64,000 nucleotides of DNA from Apostichopus japonicus (Eukaryota > Echinodermata > Holothuroidea > Aspidochirotida > Stichopodidae), in contig NC_092583.1 in NCBI RefSeq assembly GCF_037975245.1, positions 16,578,764 through 16,642,763 of the forward strand, read 5' to 3'. Position numbers and translations under genes: made by a program. A model generated the notes under the pieces. That model was not told the origin of the DNA, searched no databases, and saw only the letters and a program-made list of their open reading frames with translations. This document shows positions 49,650 through 62,030 of this stretch, piece by piece (within the stretch, counting starts at the first letter, position 1; the number at the start of each line of letters is the position of its first letter).

Positions 49650-50170
49650 GGCTCCTCTCACTTGCCTCACCTCTCCTCTACTCACATCTCCTTTACTCAC
49701 ATCTCCTCTATTCACATCTCCTCTACTCAAATCTCCTCACCTCTTCTCTCTGATCCTCTCTTCTCTCTGATCCTCTCTTCACCCTCTCCTCTTCTCTCTT
49801 CATGTCACTGGTCCTCTCCTCTTCTCTCCTCACCTCTCCTCTTCTCTCCTCACCTCTCTTCTCTCCTCAACTCTCCTCACCTCTCTTCTTTCGTCATCCC
49901 ACCTATTCTCTCCTCTTTCCCTTTCTCCTCACCTATTCTCTCCTCACCTCTCTGATCCTCCCTCCTCTATTCACCTCTCGTCATCCCTCCTCTTCTCTCC
50001 TCACCTCTCTGGTCCTCCCTTCCCTCCTCACCTCTCCTCATCTCATCTCTCCTCACCTAACCTCACTTCTCTGACCCTCTCCTTTCTCTTCTCACCTTTC
50101 TAATTAGGATCTGATCTTCATATTCATCTTCTCTCCTCTCTCCCTTCTTACCTTTTCCTTCTCCTCTCTC
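49650..50170. repeat. CT-rich satellite (TCTCCTCACC-type)
   Basis: Repeated CTCTCCTCACCTCTCCTCTT units with local variants such as ACTCACATCTCCTCT cover roughly 500 bp. The plus strand is nearly pure pyrimidine. The long serine/leucine open frames here are low-complexity artefacts. Confidence 0.85.
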
Positions 50171-50798
50171 CTACTTTCTTATGCTCATAGTGATCAAACC
50201 TAGTTTCACAGTTCTAGCAGCTTGTGTCACTGTGTCTGCTTCTAATAAAACTGTTACTTGTTTGGTTGCATTTGACTGTAGAAAATCATCGTAGAAAGTA
50301 TTTATATTGATAATAATAAAAAAGCTTATGTTTTGTATTGATTTTCAGTGATATAATTGTGCATTATCAAACAAGAGCTAGTTGAGTTGAAATGCCGCAG
50401 TGTGATCATATTTACTTCCTAATTATTTGTGTAGAGCTGATAATAAGCAAAAAGTTGATTTCAGTTTCCTAACAATCATACCTTTAAGATGAAACTAAAG
50501 ACACCTTCTTTGTCGTAAAGTGACTTCCCTCTTGCTCAATATGCAATGTAGGGTGGTGAAGGACAATCCTGTTTGACCTGTGACCTTTCTGAAATATAAA
50601 CTAACTAAAGATTTTCTCAAATATGGCTGAATGTACACTTGAAGACACCCTTTAAAGATTTGAAATGGGGCACAAAAATGGCAGAGCCACTGAACTAAAC
50701 ATGAAACAGAAGTATCTGGACTTAGGATGCTGATTTCACTGGGGGGATTCCCCTGACCTGGCATTAAGACCCTCTCGGGGAACAAGTTAACCCATAAC

Positions 50799-50868
50799 AG
50801 GAACCCCTGTGGCCGGCTCTTCCTCAGCTTGGGCTTGTCCCATAAGCCCTCTAGCCACGGGGGTTCCT
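50799..50868. repeat. 70-nt imperfect hairpin with nested inner stem
   Basis: AGGAACCCCTGTGGC pairs with GCCACGGGGGTTCCT (one G-T pair), and within the loop GGGCTT pairs with AAGCCC. It could be the tip of a small transposon, a pre-miRNA-like transcript or a protein-free structural repeat; the sequence alone does not decide. Confidence 0.5.
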
Positions 50869-53800
50869 AATGTAGGGGCTCCCCTTCCCTCCCTCTACTA
50901 AAGCAGAGGGGTCCTCCCAAATTAAGAAGTCAAGCATATCTAAGGAATATTTAGGCAATCAAACACCAACTCCTGCTTTAATGTGGTTGCCTTTCATTAA
51001 ACTGAGGGCAGCAGAGATGTTCAACAATTGAGAACACTAGATTGCAGGTGTTCCCCCTCATCAATGGAGAAAATTCTTTGATTGGTTGTGGACATTTCTA
51101 TTTAAACTAAAATGCCTTTGACAGATGGATGACTAAAGATTAAAAAATTCTTGTTAATGTCTAAAGTATATTATGACCATCTCCTGGCCATGAAATATTC
51201 TGGCAAGGAAATCATAATCATACCTCAAATCAACTTTGTTGTAGTTTTAGTAATGATAATAAGGGTAACTGCACAATTTTGTGATAAGGAATGTCTTTTC
51301 TTAAATTTAAACATGAATCAGAAATACTCTACTTTTGAGCTGTTAAATTGCAACTGGTTTAAAATGAGGTTGGAAAGATATTTGTGATAAGATACTGTTG
51401 AAAATTGATGTAAATAGTGGTCAAAATTTGAGGAAAATTTGTAATATGTAAAACCACTCAGATCATATAAACTAATACATGTACTAGAGAAACATTTATT
51501 TTTATTCCCTCTTGAAATTGACCAAAAGTCGCTTTGTGAGTTTATTTGATATATTTAGTCAACGACATGAGATACTAAAAAATCGATAACAATGGACGTA
51601 GTTAAAGTTTATCATTTTAAATTGTGCAAGTTTTTTATTTTACATTTATTTATTCTAGAATGAAAACATGTCTGGATGAAGGAGATTTTAAAAATTTAAT
51701 CAAATTTACGAATTACCTGTACTCATTAACTGTTGTTAAGTAATCTAGGAGGGTGGCTACTTACTTTGGTCATTTACAATCATATTTTGATTAAATGCTT
51801 GAGAAGTCGGCTACAATTGCCGTTAAAAAGCAAAAAGCTGCTATACATCATTTCCTAGATCAATAAGTAACATTATTAATTAATTAATATTATTTATATG
51901 ATAAACGATACATGTACAGGATAATTACTCACATGAATGTGTTCTTGTACTGTACATATTAAACTTTGCATGTTTTGTGTTTATTTATTCAAAACTTCAA
52001 TTTTAGCTTTGCACTTCCCTCAGTTTTTATTTCATCACCAGATTTTGACTTTTTTTCTGCTAAATCTAACCTTTCTGAACTTAAATTAGAGAGCATGAAC
52101 CACATTAAAATTAAAGGAATGATAAATCCATATTTGACATACATGCCTTAGCTTGATTCTTTTAATTGGGACAGGGGATCAGTGAAAACTAGGTTAATCT
52201 TGAATGATGCACAAAACTGAGCAGCAAGTTTAATAGATTAATTGATCTGCAACATGATTGAGTTGCGATAAAGGATGGTAGTTAATGACTTGTAACCACC
52301 TCTACAGTTTTACACGGTCATAAACCCCTCCCCTTGATGAAGTGTGGGTGGTGGGATAAGGGAGAGATAAGTTAATGAACATCGAAGCCAAAATAATATA
52401 AAACAATACATATTTTTACATGCATTGATAATTTCTTCAGTTTAGTATCCAACAGCAAGAGATTTGAAGTATTTTGAGGGACTGAACAAAGCATTTTTAA
52501 CCTGTACACCTACTGCACAATGTTTCCCTTGCATGTATACCCGAAAGACTATTTACCTCATGTGCATCTTCTCATCTAAAATCTCTATTTTCTTGTTCTT
52601 GATAATTGGACTATTTCTCTATTTAAGGTGAAATATATATAATACTAAAAATATATATATAAAATACTATATTCTTTGAGAGTATGTATGAATGCAAGCT
52701 AAAAATTCAGTAAAGTTTGTGTTAAAACTAACAATGTTGCGGATGCTTCACTTATTCTAATGTTGAGGTCACTAGGGCTATGTGAGCTGTTCATGTATTA
52801 TAATTTGTAATGTCACATGTTTTACAGAAATACACAATATTTATTAATCTATAATGTTTAGACAGTAAAATAATATAAACACGATGTGTGGTATGGCAGC
52901 TGCATTTCTTTCCCCCTCCTGAGGTGACTCCATAGCTGGTAGTAAATTTTCAAGACCCTTTGCATGCATGTTCCTTTTTATCTTCCACCCTTTGTCATTG
53001 TGTAAGTTCCATTTACATTGTACCACATATGGCTTATATGACCAAAGCAAATAAATTTCCAGTATAAAAAAAAACTAGACCACAGGAGAGACTTATCGCT
53101 TAAGTCATTCATCCCATTTCGTGTTTCTTAAATGTCACCTGATGGGTAAATTGGTATGTATAGTCTCCCCATTCTCCAAACATATTGTGCAGTGTAGTCA
53201 AATATAGTAATCTCCTTATCGGTAATTAGTCTACGTAAGGCACATGTACCCGAAGATAAACCTCGTAACCTTTGTCTGCATTATAACACATATTTCATTA
53301 CCAGACACTACCAGTATGAACAGAAATCATGCTATCAAACAAACACCCAGCATTTAGCAGAGATTGTGACCCCCTGGTTTCTTTTCTCATGCAATAGCAA
53401 ATGCTATCTGCTGATTGGTTGAAAGTGCCTGAGAGCATTTCCTTATTGGGGCATACATTCCTAACATAACAGTGGTACAAACAGCCTTGTCACTGGGTGT
53501 CCATAGAAATATTCACTGTAGGGGCCTGCATGCATACCATTACACTAGTGACTTACAGCTTTTGAACTGGCAGGCGGAAATGCACACAACAGAGTATCAA
53601 GTTTTTAATTACAGGAATGATAAATTGTCTCTGCTACATGCTGATTGTTCAAAAATATCTGTCGTTTTAGCTTTGCAGGCATTTTCTGTGGGGTGGTATT
53701 TGTACAATGAAACATGAAATTAAAAGTGTGCTAGGGTATAGCTATGACCAATGTCTTGCTGTGGAATTATGCATTGGTATATAGTAGTACATCTTTTCTC

Positions 53801-55003
53801 ATTAGCTTGTATATTGAAAGAGTGGGTAATAACAATCAGAATGATAATCATAAGAGCGGGTAATTTTATTAGCGGGTACGAAGGGGTTGCAGCCTTGATG
53901 AATCTCTTAGTAAAACAGAACAGCAGATTAAGACCGTAGATTGGGGACCATTTTGGTCAGGAAAGGGATTATCCCTCCACAATTTTAAACATTTAAAATG
54001 GCAAATGCTGTTTCTGAATCAAATGACTCTTTCTGTTTTTATTGACGCATATTTATTTTTGAGATAATTTGCCTGCACATGGTTATGAAACAATTCATCC
54101 CATGACTTTATATTTATTGTACAAAGTAGACAAATCTTACTCCTGCTTAACTTTTTGTTGATATGTTATTCTAAACAAAGCCATATTTTCTTCCAAGTCC
54201 TGACAACTAGATGTAGCCAGAATCTTCTTTAGAGGCATTTAGCCTCTGAATAAGATTCTGCTAGGAAATGTTAGTTTTTTTCCCCTCATAATTTGTTAAT
54301 TAGATTAAGGATGTCAATAACAGCAAATTCATGTTCATAGCCATTAGCTTTTCTTTGAAATTAATAACAATGTTAGTTCTATGTCAAATTTAAACAGTTG
54401 ATATCATTAAAAAGTATCAATATATTAGAATAGTATAAGTATTTTTTTTTTGTAAATTAAACTGGGTTAATTATTAACGTTAAAAAACTATCGTCATTGT
54501 CACCGTGTTTGGGACAATTTCAAAGTAGACATGAAATAATGACCGACACCAAACAATCTTATCTCGTAACTTTCTTTGTGGAGTGATTATAGGCCCAAGG
54601 TCCTCGAGATGGGGTCAAACCCCGTACATCAATTTGATAAATATTGTCAGTGAATAAAACAGTTCAGATGAGATGGACTCTTCAATTGATTCCTTTATGA
54701 TTTACAGTGTCCATTTAAGGGGACTGGGGCTGAGAGTGGATCAGTTACGCTGTTTGTTTGTTTGTTTCCCCCCCCCCCCCCGGGCGAGTCCATCTTGAAT
54801 GACTTTTCTTAAAGGGTATCCTTGATGACAAACTATTTAACCTATCAGAAACTATTAATTTCCTACTATTACTTCTCATATGAATATGCTGTTCAGTTCT
54901 GGTATTTACATTCTTCTGTGGTTAAACCTCAGGATTCTGTCTCTCAGCTTATTAAACTAATGTACTGAGATTTTAAATCATATCATCTCTTTCCCCTTTA
55001 TAG

Positions 55004-55103
55004 GAGTCTTCATATTTGCTCTAACATCTGTTGGTATAGACTACTTGATGACATTTTTGACATACAGGTCTTTCAGTGTGGTGTGGTTTGTTGCTGCTGT
55101 CAG
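55004..55103 (+). CDS. Candidate exon encoding a hydrophobic, membrane-like segment
   Basis: The exon lies between TTTCCCCTTTATAG and GTTAGT. One frame encodes VFIFALTSVGIDYLMTFL followed by FSVVWFVAAVR, which looks like one or two membrane helices; a second frame is also open. It is 100 bases long and enters in phase 1 and leaves in phase 2. No partner exon with matching phase was established, and the gene is unknown. Confidence 0.35.
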
Positions 55104-57923
55104 GTTAGTTATTTGACAGCATCACTTCATAACAATTACAAATTACTTCAGTCACTCTCTTCAATCTCAGTCTACAGTATCTTGATAATAATACCATGCT
55201 GTACTCCCAGCACTGCCTCAAGCAGTGCTTATCAATTTAAAGTTGACTGGGCTGTCTAAGAATGTGATACAGATGTATGTACTAGTGGTAAATAATAAGA
55301 TCACCATTCCAATGAAATCTTAAAATATGCTTGGATACACACACACACACACACAATACCAATGCAAATCTCTAGCTGGTTTGTATACAAAACTGCATCT
55401 TTTGTGAATATTGACAAAAGTTGAAACTTCGTTCAGTAACTACTTTATTATGTTGATTGTTTTTGACTTTTTCTTCATCATTCACAGTTGACATTGACAT
55501 AGTGAGGCTAAGATATTTCATTAGTGACTATTAAGGTACCTGAGCAGCATTTACAGTTTGGTTGACCTTGGTTTCAGTGTTCAGCATTAATACAAGGCAA
55601 TTGCATTTGCAACAGACCCTGTGCTTGTTAACAGACAGCATGCTGGCAAAAACTAAAGAAAGGAATAAGGGTCAATGCCAATGTATGGTCAACCCAGACC
55701 GCCGGTCAACCCTGACCTGTGGTCAACAATGAGCTTGGTTTACATTACAAATTGACCTGAAGTGCAGATCTCATCCTCACTCAAACCCTTATTAGTTTAT
55801 CACAGGGTCCAAATCTCAGGGTCCAAATCTCAGGGTCTGAACCATGTTACACTGTAAATCGGTCCCAGAGTACGGGGTTCAACACCGCCCTCAATATCCA
55901 GTGTATGCAGGGCTTTTAAACTCAACCAAAAAAGCTGCTTCAGGACGGGTATTATGTCACTACATTTATTTAGCAGGAAGTCTGCGAATTAGCCAGAAGA
56001 AGGTAACAAAGTTGGTCTAGCACTCTACTCTGCTATCAATTATGGACCTTTCAGTTTTCTTGGACAAAGAAGTTTGCCAAACTTGAACCGTACTGTTAGG
56101 CAATGAAACCTTTGTTTTTCTGGCACTGTTATGATCAAGTAATTGCTATATATTTTCCATTTTCAGAGTCTCCTGCATGTTCCAAAGGACAGGGTGATTA
56201 GTTTGTAACATTGTTGCATTCGTTTCTTTCCAGTCCTATACTTTTGAATATCTAATGCATCTCCAAATTCTGCTGGCATATTGAAATGTAGTATGGCAAA
56301 CAGTTTTGTATTGAGCTGGCATTCACTTGTAGGAAATAAATTGAAAACTGCATTTTAATTCTTCCATCCCATTCCTTCCCCATCCACCCCACCTCCAACT
56401 CCAACACTACCCGCTCCCACCTCACATACACTCACCCCTCTCTTCCCACATGGGCAAGAATACACAAAAGTATGAGAATTAACTACTGAAAAAATTACTG
56501 AGTGAAAGAGGAACCCTTAATTCATTCTTTCACATCTATACAGTTTATTGTGCATGGAAAGATATTCAGCCTGAAAGGCAGTTACTTTATGATGCTGAGC
56601 AGTCACACATGCATGTGGGAGAAGCAGAGATACTGATCCATGGGGACAACAATATTCACCATCTATATTCCCAGTTAAATATCCTTTGTTAGTCACTCAG
56701 CAGGCAAAAATTCATCCAAGGGTGGAAAGGGATCTTTGCAAACTTGACTGTGTGTTTACTGAATAAGGCATATACCCCCCACTACGATTCCCCCAGCCTC
56801 TCCCTCCGTTTCAAGTTTTCCCCCAGCCTCTTCCTCCGTTCAAGTTAATGCTCTCCCAAACCCCTCTCCTTCTTTCAATGCCAATGGTCAGGTGATAATG
56901 CCTTTATTGTTTGCCTCTGCTAATCCATTACAATCCAATTAGAAATTTAAAATTAATTCCTGGCAATGTTGGTGAATAGCAATGATAGCATTTTGCCTGT
57001 GGTTACATTAGCTTGGGAACAGCTGATAGATTGGAATTGTTGCCTACAGTCGAGGACAATTCACTCTTGAAAGTTTGCTCTCTTAAGTAACTCAAATAGT
57101 TTTGCACAGTTTGGGTCTCGGCTTTCATAGAAACTTGATGCATGCAGTGTAAACAAGTGCAGTGTCATGACAGGAGATACCCTCTAATGTGAGTCTCATG
57201 TTCCATTTAGAGTTTCATAAGGATTGCGGAAGTATCATCTAAACAATCTGATATTTAAAAGTTAATACGAAATTAAACATAATAAGATTAAGGTAAATTG
57301 TAGGAAACTAAGTACTATCCATTATTTGCTTCATTGAAAATATGTCTGTCACCCAAAACGTTTTGTTTTAGCTTAAGTTATTAATTTGAACGAAGCTTTC
57401 CTTTGGTTTTTATTATTATGGAGTGTAATTTGTGTGCATTAATAAAAATAGTGATAAATATGCAATTTGCGGCATAACAAAAGGGGAACCTGCATCTATT
57501 CCCCCCATCCCTCCTCCCATCCCCTCACCTCACCTTGCCCTTTTCCCCCTCCTTTGAATTGGAAAGCTAAATTAAGAATTAAATAAAAGAAGGTAATAGT
57601 GCACTAATTTTAGCTGGCTGTCAGTATACGGTAGGAATGGCAAACTTATTCGAAAGTGCTGAGCATGTGGTATATAATTGGTGCACTGGTGCATTTACGT
57701 GATCATTTTTGTGTCTTAATAGTCCCTTCAAAAGTTCCTTCTTTCTTTTATTCTTATTTTGTTTTTAGTTTTACTACAATTGTTGCTTCCCAATATGATG
57801 AGTGTCAATTAAACTGATGAAGTGAGGTGACGATACAGCATGTTAATAATTCAAGAGACATATTATTGCCCCCATGATTGTTTACCCACAGAAATGTACA
57901 AGTTATATTAGGCCTTTATATTA

Positions 57924-57959
<36 letters not shown>

Positions 57960-57999
57960 TTGTCTTTGTAAATACCCTTCATTGACCTTTGACCATCCT
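55104..57999. other. Gene-free stretch
   Basis: Contains an AC repeat near 55338, a short triplication of AGGGTCCAAATCTC near 55804, C-rich pieces near 56380 and 56800 (the latter a CCCCCAGCCTCTCCCTCCG duplication), and an AT repeat at 57927-57955. No exon was supported. Confidence 0.45.
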
Positions 58000-58325
58000 T
58001 CATTTTGAAAATGATATAAAAACCATGAACCATGCATTTGGGCTTCCCCCTAGGTTCCCAGAGACTAAGTCAACACCAATAGGAGGAGGCGGAGCCATCT
58101 GACTCTCTGCTAGTTCATCTTCCTTCGTCATCGTCGTCGACGTGGATCTGAAAGCTAGCTCTCTGCTTACTCTCAAGCTATCCTCATACACATGATTAGA
58201 GCTCCCTAAGAAAGCGTCCAAATTCCTGACATTCCAACTACGTTGAAGGAACAACATCTCCTCTTCGCAACAGCTGTGGAGCAAGGCAACACCAGTCCTC
58301 TCTCTTTCTGTTTCTCCTGCAACCT
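58000..58325 (-). CDS. Candidate terminal coding exon, unknown gene
   Basis: After a good minus-strand acceptor (TTATCAGACTTTCCTCAG) a frame of 108 codons runs to TGA at 58000. The plus strand is broken by stops here. The peptide has a varied, protein-like composition: LHSCCEEEMLFLQRSWNV, VRNLDAFLGSSNHVYEDSLR, MTKEDELAESQMAPPPPIGV. Entry phase is 1. No family or upstream exon was recognised. It could be the end of a minus-strand gene starting beyond the right edge or in the gene-poor region to the right. Confidence 0.35.
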
Positions 58326-60956
58326 CTGAGGAAAGTCTGATAAATGTGAGTTTTCTATACCATATTTTTTGGCCAAAAGATATATTTTAGACATAATTCT
58401 ATATATCATTTACTTTTCATTAGCTTTATCTTTAAGCAGTTATTCTGTCAGAAGTTTAACTCCCAAGTTAGGATGAATTAGAAAGGTTTTGAAAAGTTAA
58501 GCCTAAACGTGTCTATGTGACATTAAATCTGTGATTTTAGCGATATAGTGACTTTAGGCATATAGGAGCATGTGGCAGGCTGTACCTGAGAAATTATCAT
58601 CGCAGTGTGCGACTCTGGAATGCTAAGAATTCCTTAACTAGTTGTGGAAGATGGTCAATGATTCTAGTTGTTCTTCATCCTATTTTTTAAGACCTCAAAA
58701 CGGCTATTACCACTTGATTGACCTGATATTTTGTCTCCCAAGATACCTAGTGCTCTTAAAAGGTAAACCCTCTTATCCTAAACCCCTTATCACTTCCATC
58801 CCTGTCCAGCATTGATAATGTGACATATAGCACTCAATGCATCACTTTTCACTTTTCATTCATCTTTAAAGGGGAACACATACTGGTCGTTTTTAGCTAA
58901 ATTTTGACTCATCCATTTGTACAAGGTAAACCTTGCAATTTGTGCAGTATTTATTATTTTGATTATAATATAATGTGTGTAATGTTAGGCCAAGGCCAAA
59001 CTTACTTTTGGTATCTATGTCAATAATGTCTCTACCTTTATTGTGTGTGTAGTGTAAGTAGGCTATACAAATAATGCTATATTAGACATATTTAAACCAT
59101 TCATTAAACTTCCTTGTCTCTCATGTAAGAAGATTCAAAATTATATGGTAACTATACCAGTTTCCTTTGTCAGTTTCATAGGATAATAGAAAGAATGTAA
59201 CACATACAAAGTGATTGAAGGACAAGCCATTTCGTTTTCTCTTTGAAGTCTTAATATTATGAGATATATCCGTACTATATGTGTTGCACTAGAACTGTGT
59301 TTCCATCTTAGCTGAAAAAGGCATGAGCTTTTTATAGCTCCTTTATAAGAAACTGGATACATAAAGTACAAGTAAATTGACAAAGAACACTGACAAAGAG
59401 TAACCTAAAGATTGTAAGATATTTTGCAGTGATAAAAATCTCTCTTGTCAAATTGCCAGAAATGTTGCTCTTTGTTATAAAATCAAGAACATACATGCTA
59501 ATATGAGCATAGCAACCATACTTTTGTGTTTGAGAACCTTTACAGGGGAACTACTTTATTTCATTTTGATGATCACTGTTTTGACATTTAGCAATCGGAT
59601 CTACCATCTCATTAACTGAGGGTAGTTTTGTTGAGGGGACCCATTTCTGATAATTAATAGTAGCCTTTGAAATGTCAAAGGTCACCACCAGTGAGGCTCC
59701 TATTTACCAGGTAAAAAGTTAAATGAACTATGCCCATTACATGATACAGTCTAACATCAGACACCAACCACACAGATATCTTTTAGTGTTTGACATTAAA
59801 AGTCATTTGTTTTCTTATGTTTGGAATTTTATCATTTGTGAGTTTCTAGTAATATTTATACCATCACATCTATTGGTACTATGCCTATGTTGCTGTGTCT
59901 CTTTGTTTGAATATTTCATATCCTTTTGTCTTTACTCACTGGATTTTCATAAGAAAAACTGATCAAGATTATTATGGCTGTTTGTTTGTTTGTTTGTTTT
60001 TGTTTTGCTCGTCTTCAGATTTTGTCTAGATCAAGTTTTCCTTCATTTATGATTCAGTTTCACTTGGGTAATACCAATTTTGTTTTCAGGCTGTTTAATT
60101 GACTTCTGGACTCACCTATTTTGAATTCACCTTAAAAGTGTGTATAATATAGTGTACAGTTTTGCTTCCTTCATTGCTTTATTTTTCTAGGGGAGGAGGA
60201 GGGGAGGGGGTAGGGGGCAGGGCAGGACAGGGCAATTCCTATTCTATCCCTATGAGGTCTAGAACACTTTCACAATTTTATTTGATTAATTCTTCTGTTG
60301 CATTTGAAGTGTAATTGTTATAATTATAGTGAGATATAAAATGGAAATCAAAATTGTTAGTTAATAACAGCATTTTGATTTGAGTTTGATAAATTTGTTT
60401 AATTGATTTTATTATATTCTGTAGTAAAACGACATTATAAATGTAGGTTATCAGTCTGGCTAGTCAAGTTTGATTTCAAAGTTTGATCTAATAATATTAA
60501 TTAAAAAAATAATAATAAAAAATTGACATTGTCAGTTTGCCATTTGACCTGTGTGATTAATAATAAATATGGCAAGTTGTCTGGGCGATAAACATGAGGA
60601 TATGAAATCAAATTAATTTATTTTTACATGAAATTGTCACAATTCACCTTAATTATTGAAACAATCCTGGGTTCTTTGTTTTGCTTTGATCTGGGAGCTT
60701 CTTGCCAGGATCATTTGCATATATTTAAATGATACATGGTAGATCTGGAAACCTTATGTGAAAGCTGTTTTAAAAGTAAACATTTTTGGTAGAATCAGAA
60801 ATACCTTTAGATCCCTCCTTGGATCAACCTAATTTGTATCCCTTTTATTCCAAAAACCCAAGCAGAAGTTGCAACAAACATTTGCAACTGTCGGTTAAAG
60901 TCTGGCTAACTAATTACTGTCAAACAACCATATCGGGAGTTATTAGGAAGAATATA

Positions 60957-61440
60957 AGTAAGTAAGTAAAACTTCATTGATCCAATATGGAAATTCGTGT
61001 ACTCGCACGTACTATAAAAATTCTCAAATGATAGAAAAAAAATATGACTGTACAGATAATATGGTAAGAGGGGTAAGAAATTAACGTTGAAGATTGCTGT
61101 TGAAAAGTTGAATTGCACATGGGATGAATGAATTGCGGTGTCTGTTGGTTTTCAAACATGGGAGTCTCAGTCTCCCACTGCCCCGACTCATGCAACTGTC
61201 ATGGAGATGGTCATGGAGTGGGTGGGCACTGTCCCCCCACACAGTGTCAAGTTTACTCTGGAGTAAGCATTGATAAACTTCGTCTACCGTAGGCTGGGAA
61301 GTACCGATCACCTCTTCCGCTTTCTTTCTAATTCCATCGATACGATCTCTTTCCGAATTAACTACATTTCCACCCCAGCATATAAGACAATAATGCCAGA
61401 CCCCACAAATTGTAGCATTATAAAACAGTAAAAAAAAATA
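60957..61440 (-). mobile_element. 3' fragment of a non-LTR retrotransposon (reverse transcriptase C-terminus)
   Basis: On the minus strand an open frame from about 61430 to 61081 encodes the typical end of a non-LTR reverse transcriptase ORF: RDRIDGIRKKAEEVIG, then HPLHDHL, then LRLPCLKTNRHRNSFIPCAI and QLFN. This matches the known pattern DPSHPLH ... R..PRCKTNRYKNSFIPxAIxLLN. It ends TGA and is followed by TTGGATCAATGAAGTTTTAC and an ACTTACTTACTTA tail, as in elements that end in short tandem repeats. It is 5'-truncated, so inactive. Confidence 0.82.
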
Positions 61441-61946
61441 TAAATATATTAAAGATGATGATTTTAAATAAGTGGAGGGGAGGAGAGAACTGGTCTCTTG
61501 TACATAGCCTGATTATTAACCCTAGGTATCATCCACAGATCTATGCATATGCAAACTCAAGCTTCTAGGATAAAAGAAAATAGAATTACTGGAACACATT
61601 GACTCTACTTGAACTTAGTTCATGTGGATCGCATTAAATGGAGTGTAATTTATACCCCCTCTGTCCCCACAAGCTGCCCATCCATCTCTTTTCAAATTAG
61701 TAATTGGTGACCTTAAAATTGTAATCAGAGCAACTGCCTGTACTTTTGATTGAGACAATAAATTAAATTACATCACCGGTTTAATGTAAGGTTGCAGTCG
61801 TTCGTGGCGTTGATCGAGAATCTTTTATCCTTTTGATTTTTGAGAGAATGTAATTGGCCCACTTAATATGTAATGATGTGTAAGGAGAATTGTAATCACC
61901 ATTCCTGTTTCATCTGGTTATTAATTTACCCTGCAGTCCAGTTAGG

Positions 61947-62030
61947 GTTCAACTCACTTTTAGCCTATACCTTATATCAGTAATAGCTGGGTTCAACTCA
62001 CTTTTGGCCTTTACCTTATATTAGTCCATA
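61947..62030. repeat. Two-copy tandem duplication of about 45 bp
   Basis: GGGTTCAACTCACTTTTAGC followed by CTATACCTTATATCAG occurs twice in a row with three or four differences. Confidence 0.75.

Larger units (their letters stand above)
44870..55003. other. Gene-poor stretch downstream of the Ig-domain gene
   Basis: No substantial coding exon was found. The stretch contains a 21-base poly-A run (near 46844), a possible 21-nt microexon (47046-47066), an inverted-repeat element (48407-48820), a CT-rich satellite (49650-50170), a long hairpin (50799-50868) and AT repeats. A partly tRNA-like stretch with GGGGTCAAACCCC lies near 54611. Confidence 0.45.

Noticed and set aside
49641-50074. Serine/leucine-rich open frames
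   Set aside because: Artefact of the CT-rich satellite.
50495-50785. 96-codon minus-strand open frame
   Set aside because: No splice sites, no domain; it adjoins the hairpin repeat and looks like chance.
52844-53050. 68-codon minus-strand frame with a plausible peptide
   Set aside because: No splice context, and surrounding sequence is repeat-like and AT-rich.
54590-54640. tRNA-like stretch with GGGGTCAAACCCC
   Set aside because: A B-box-like end is visible but no credible A box or acceptor stem, so I did not call a tRNA or SINE.
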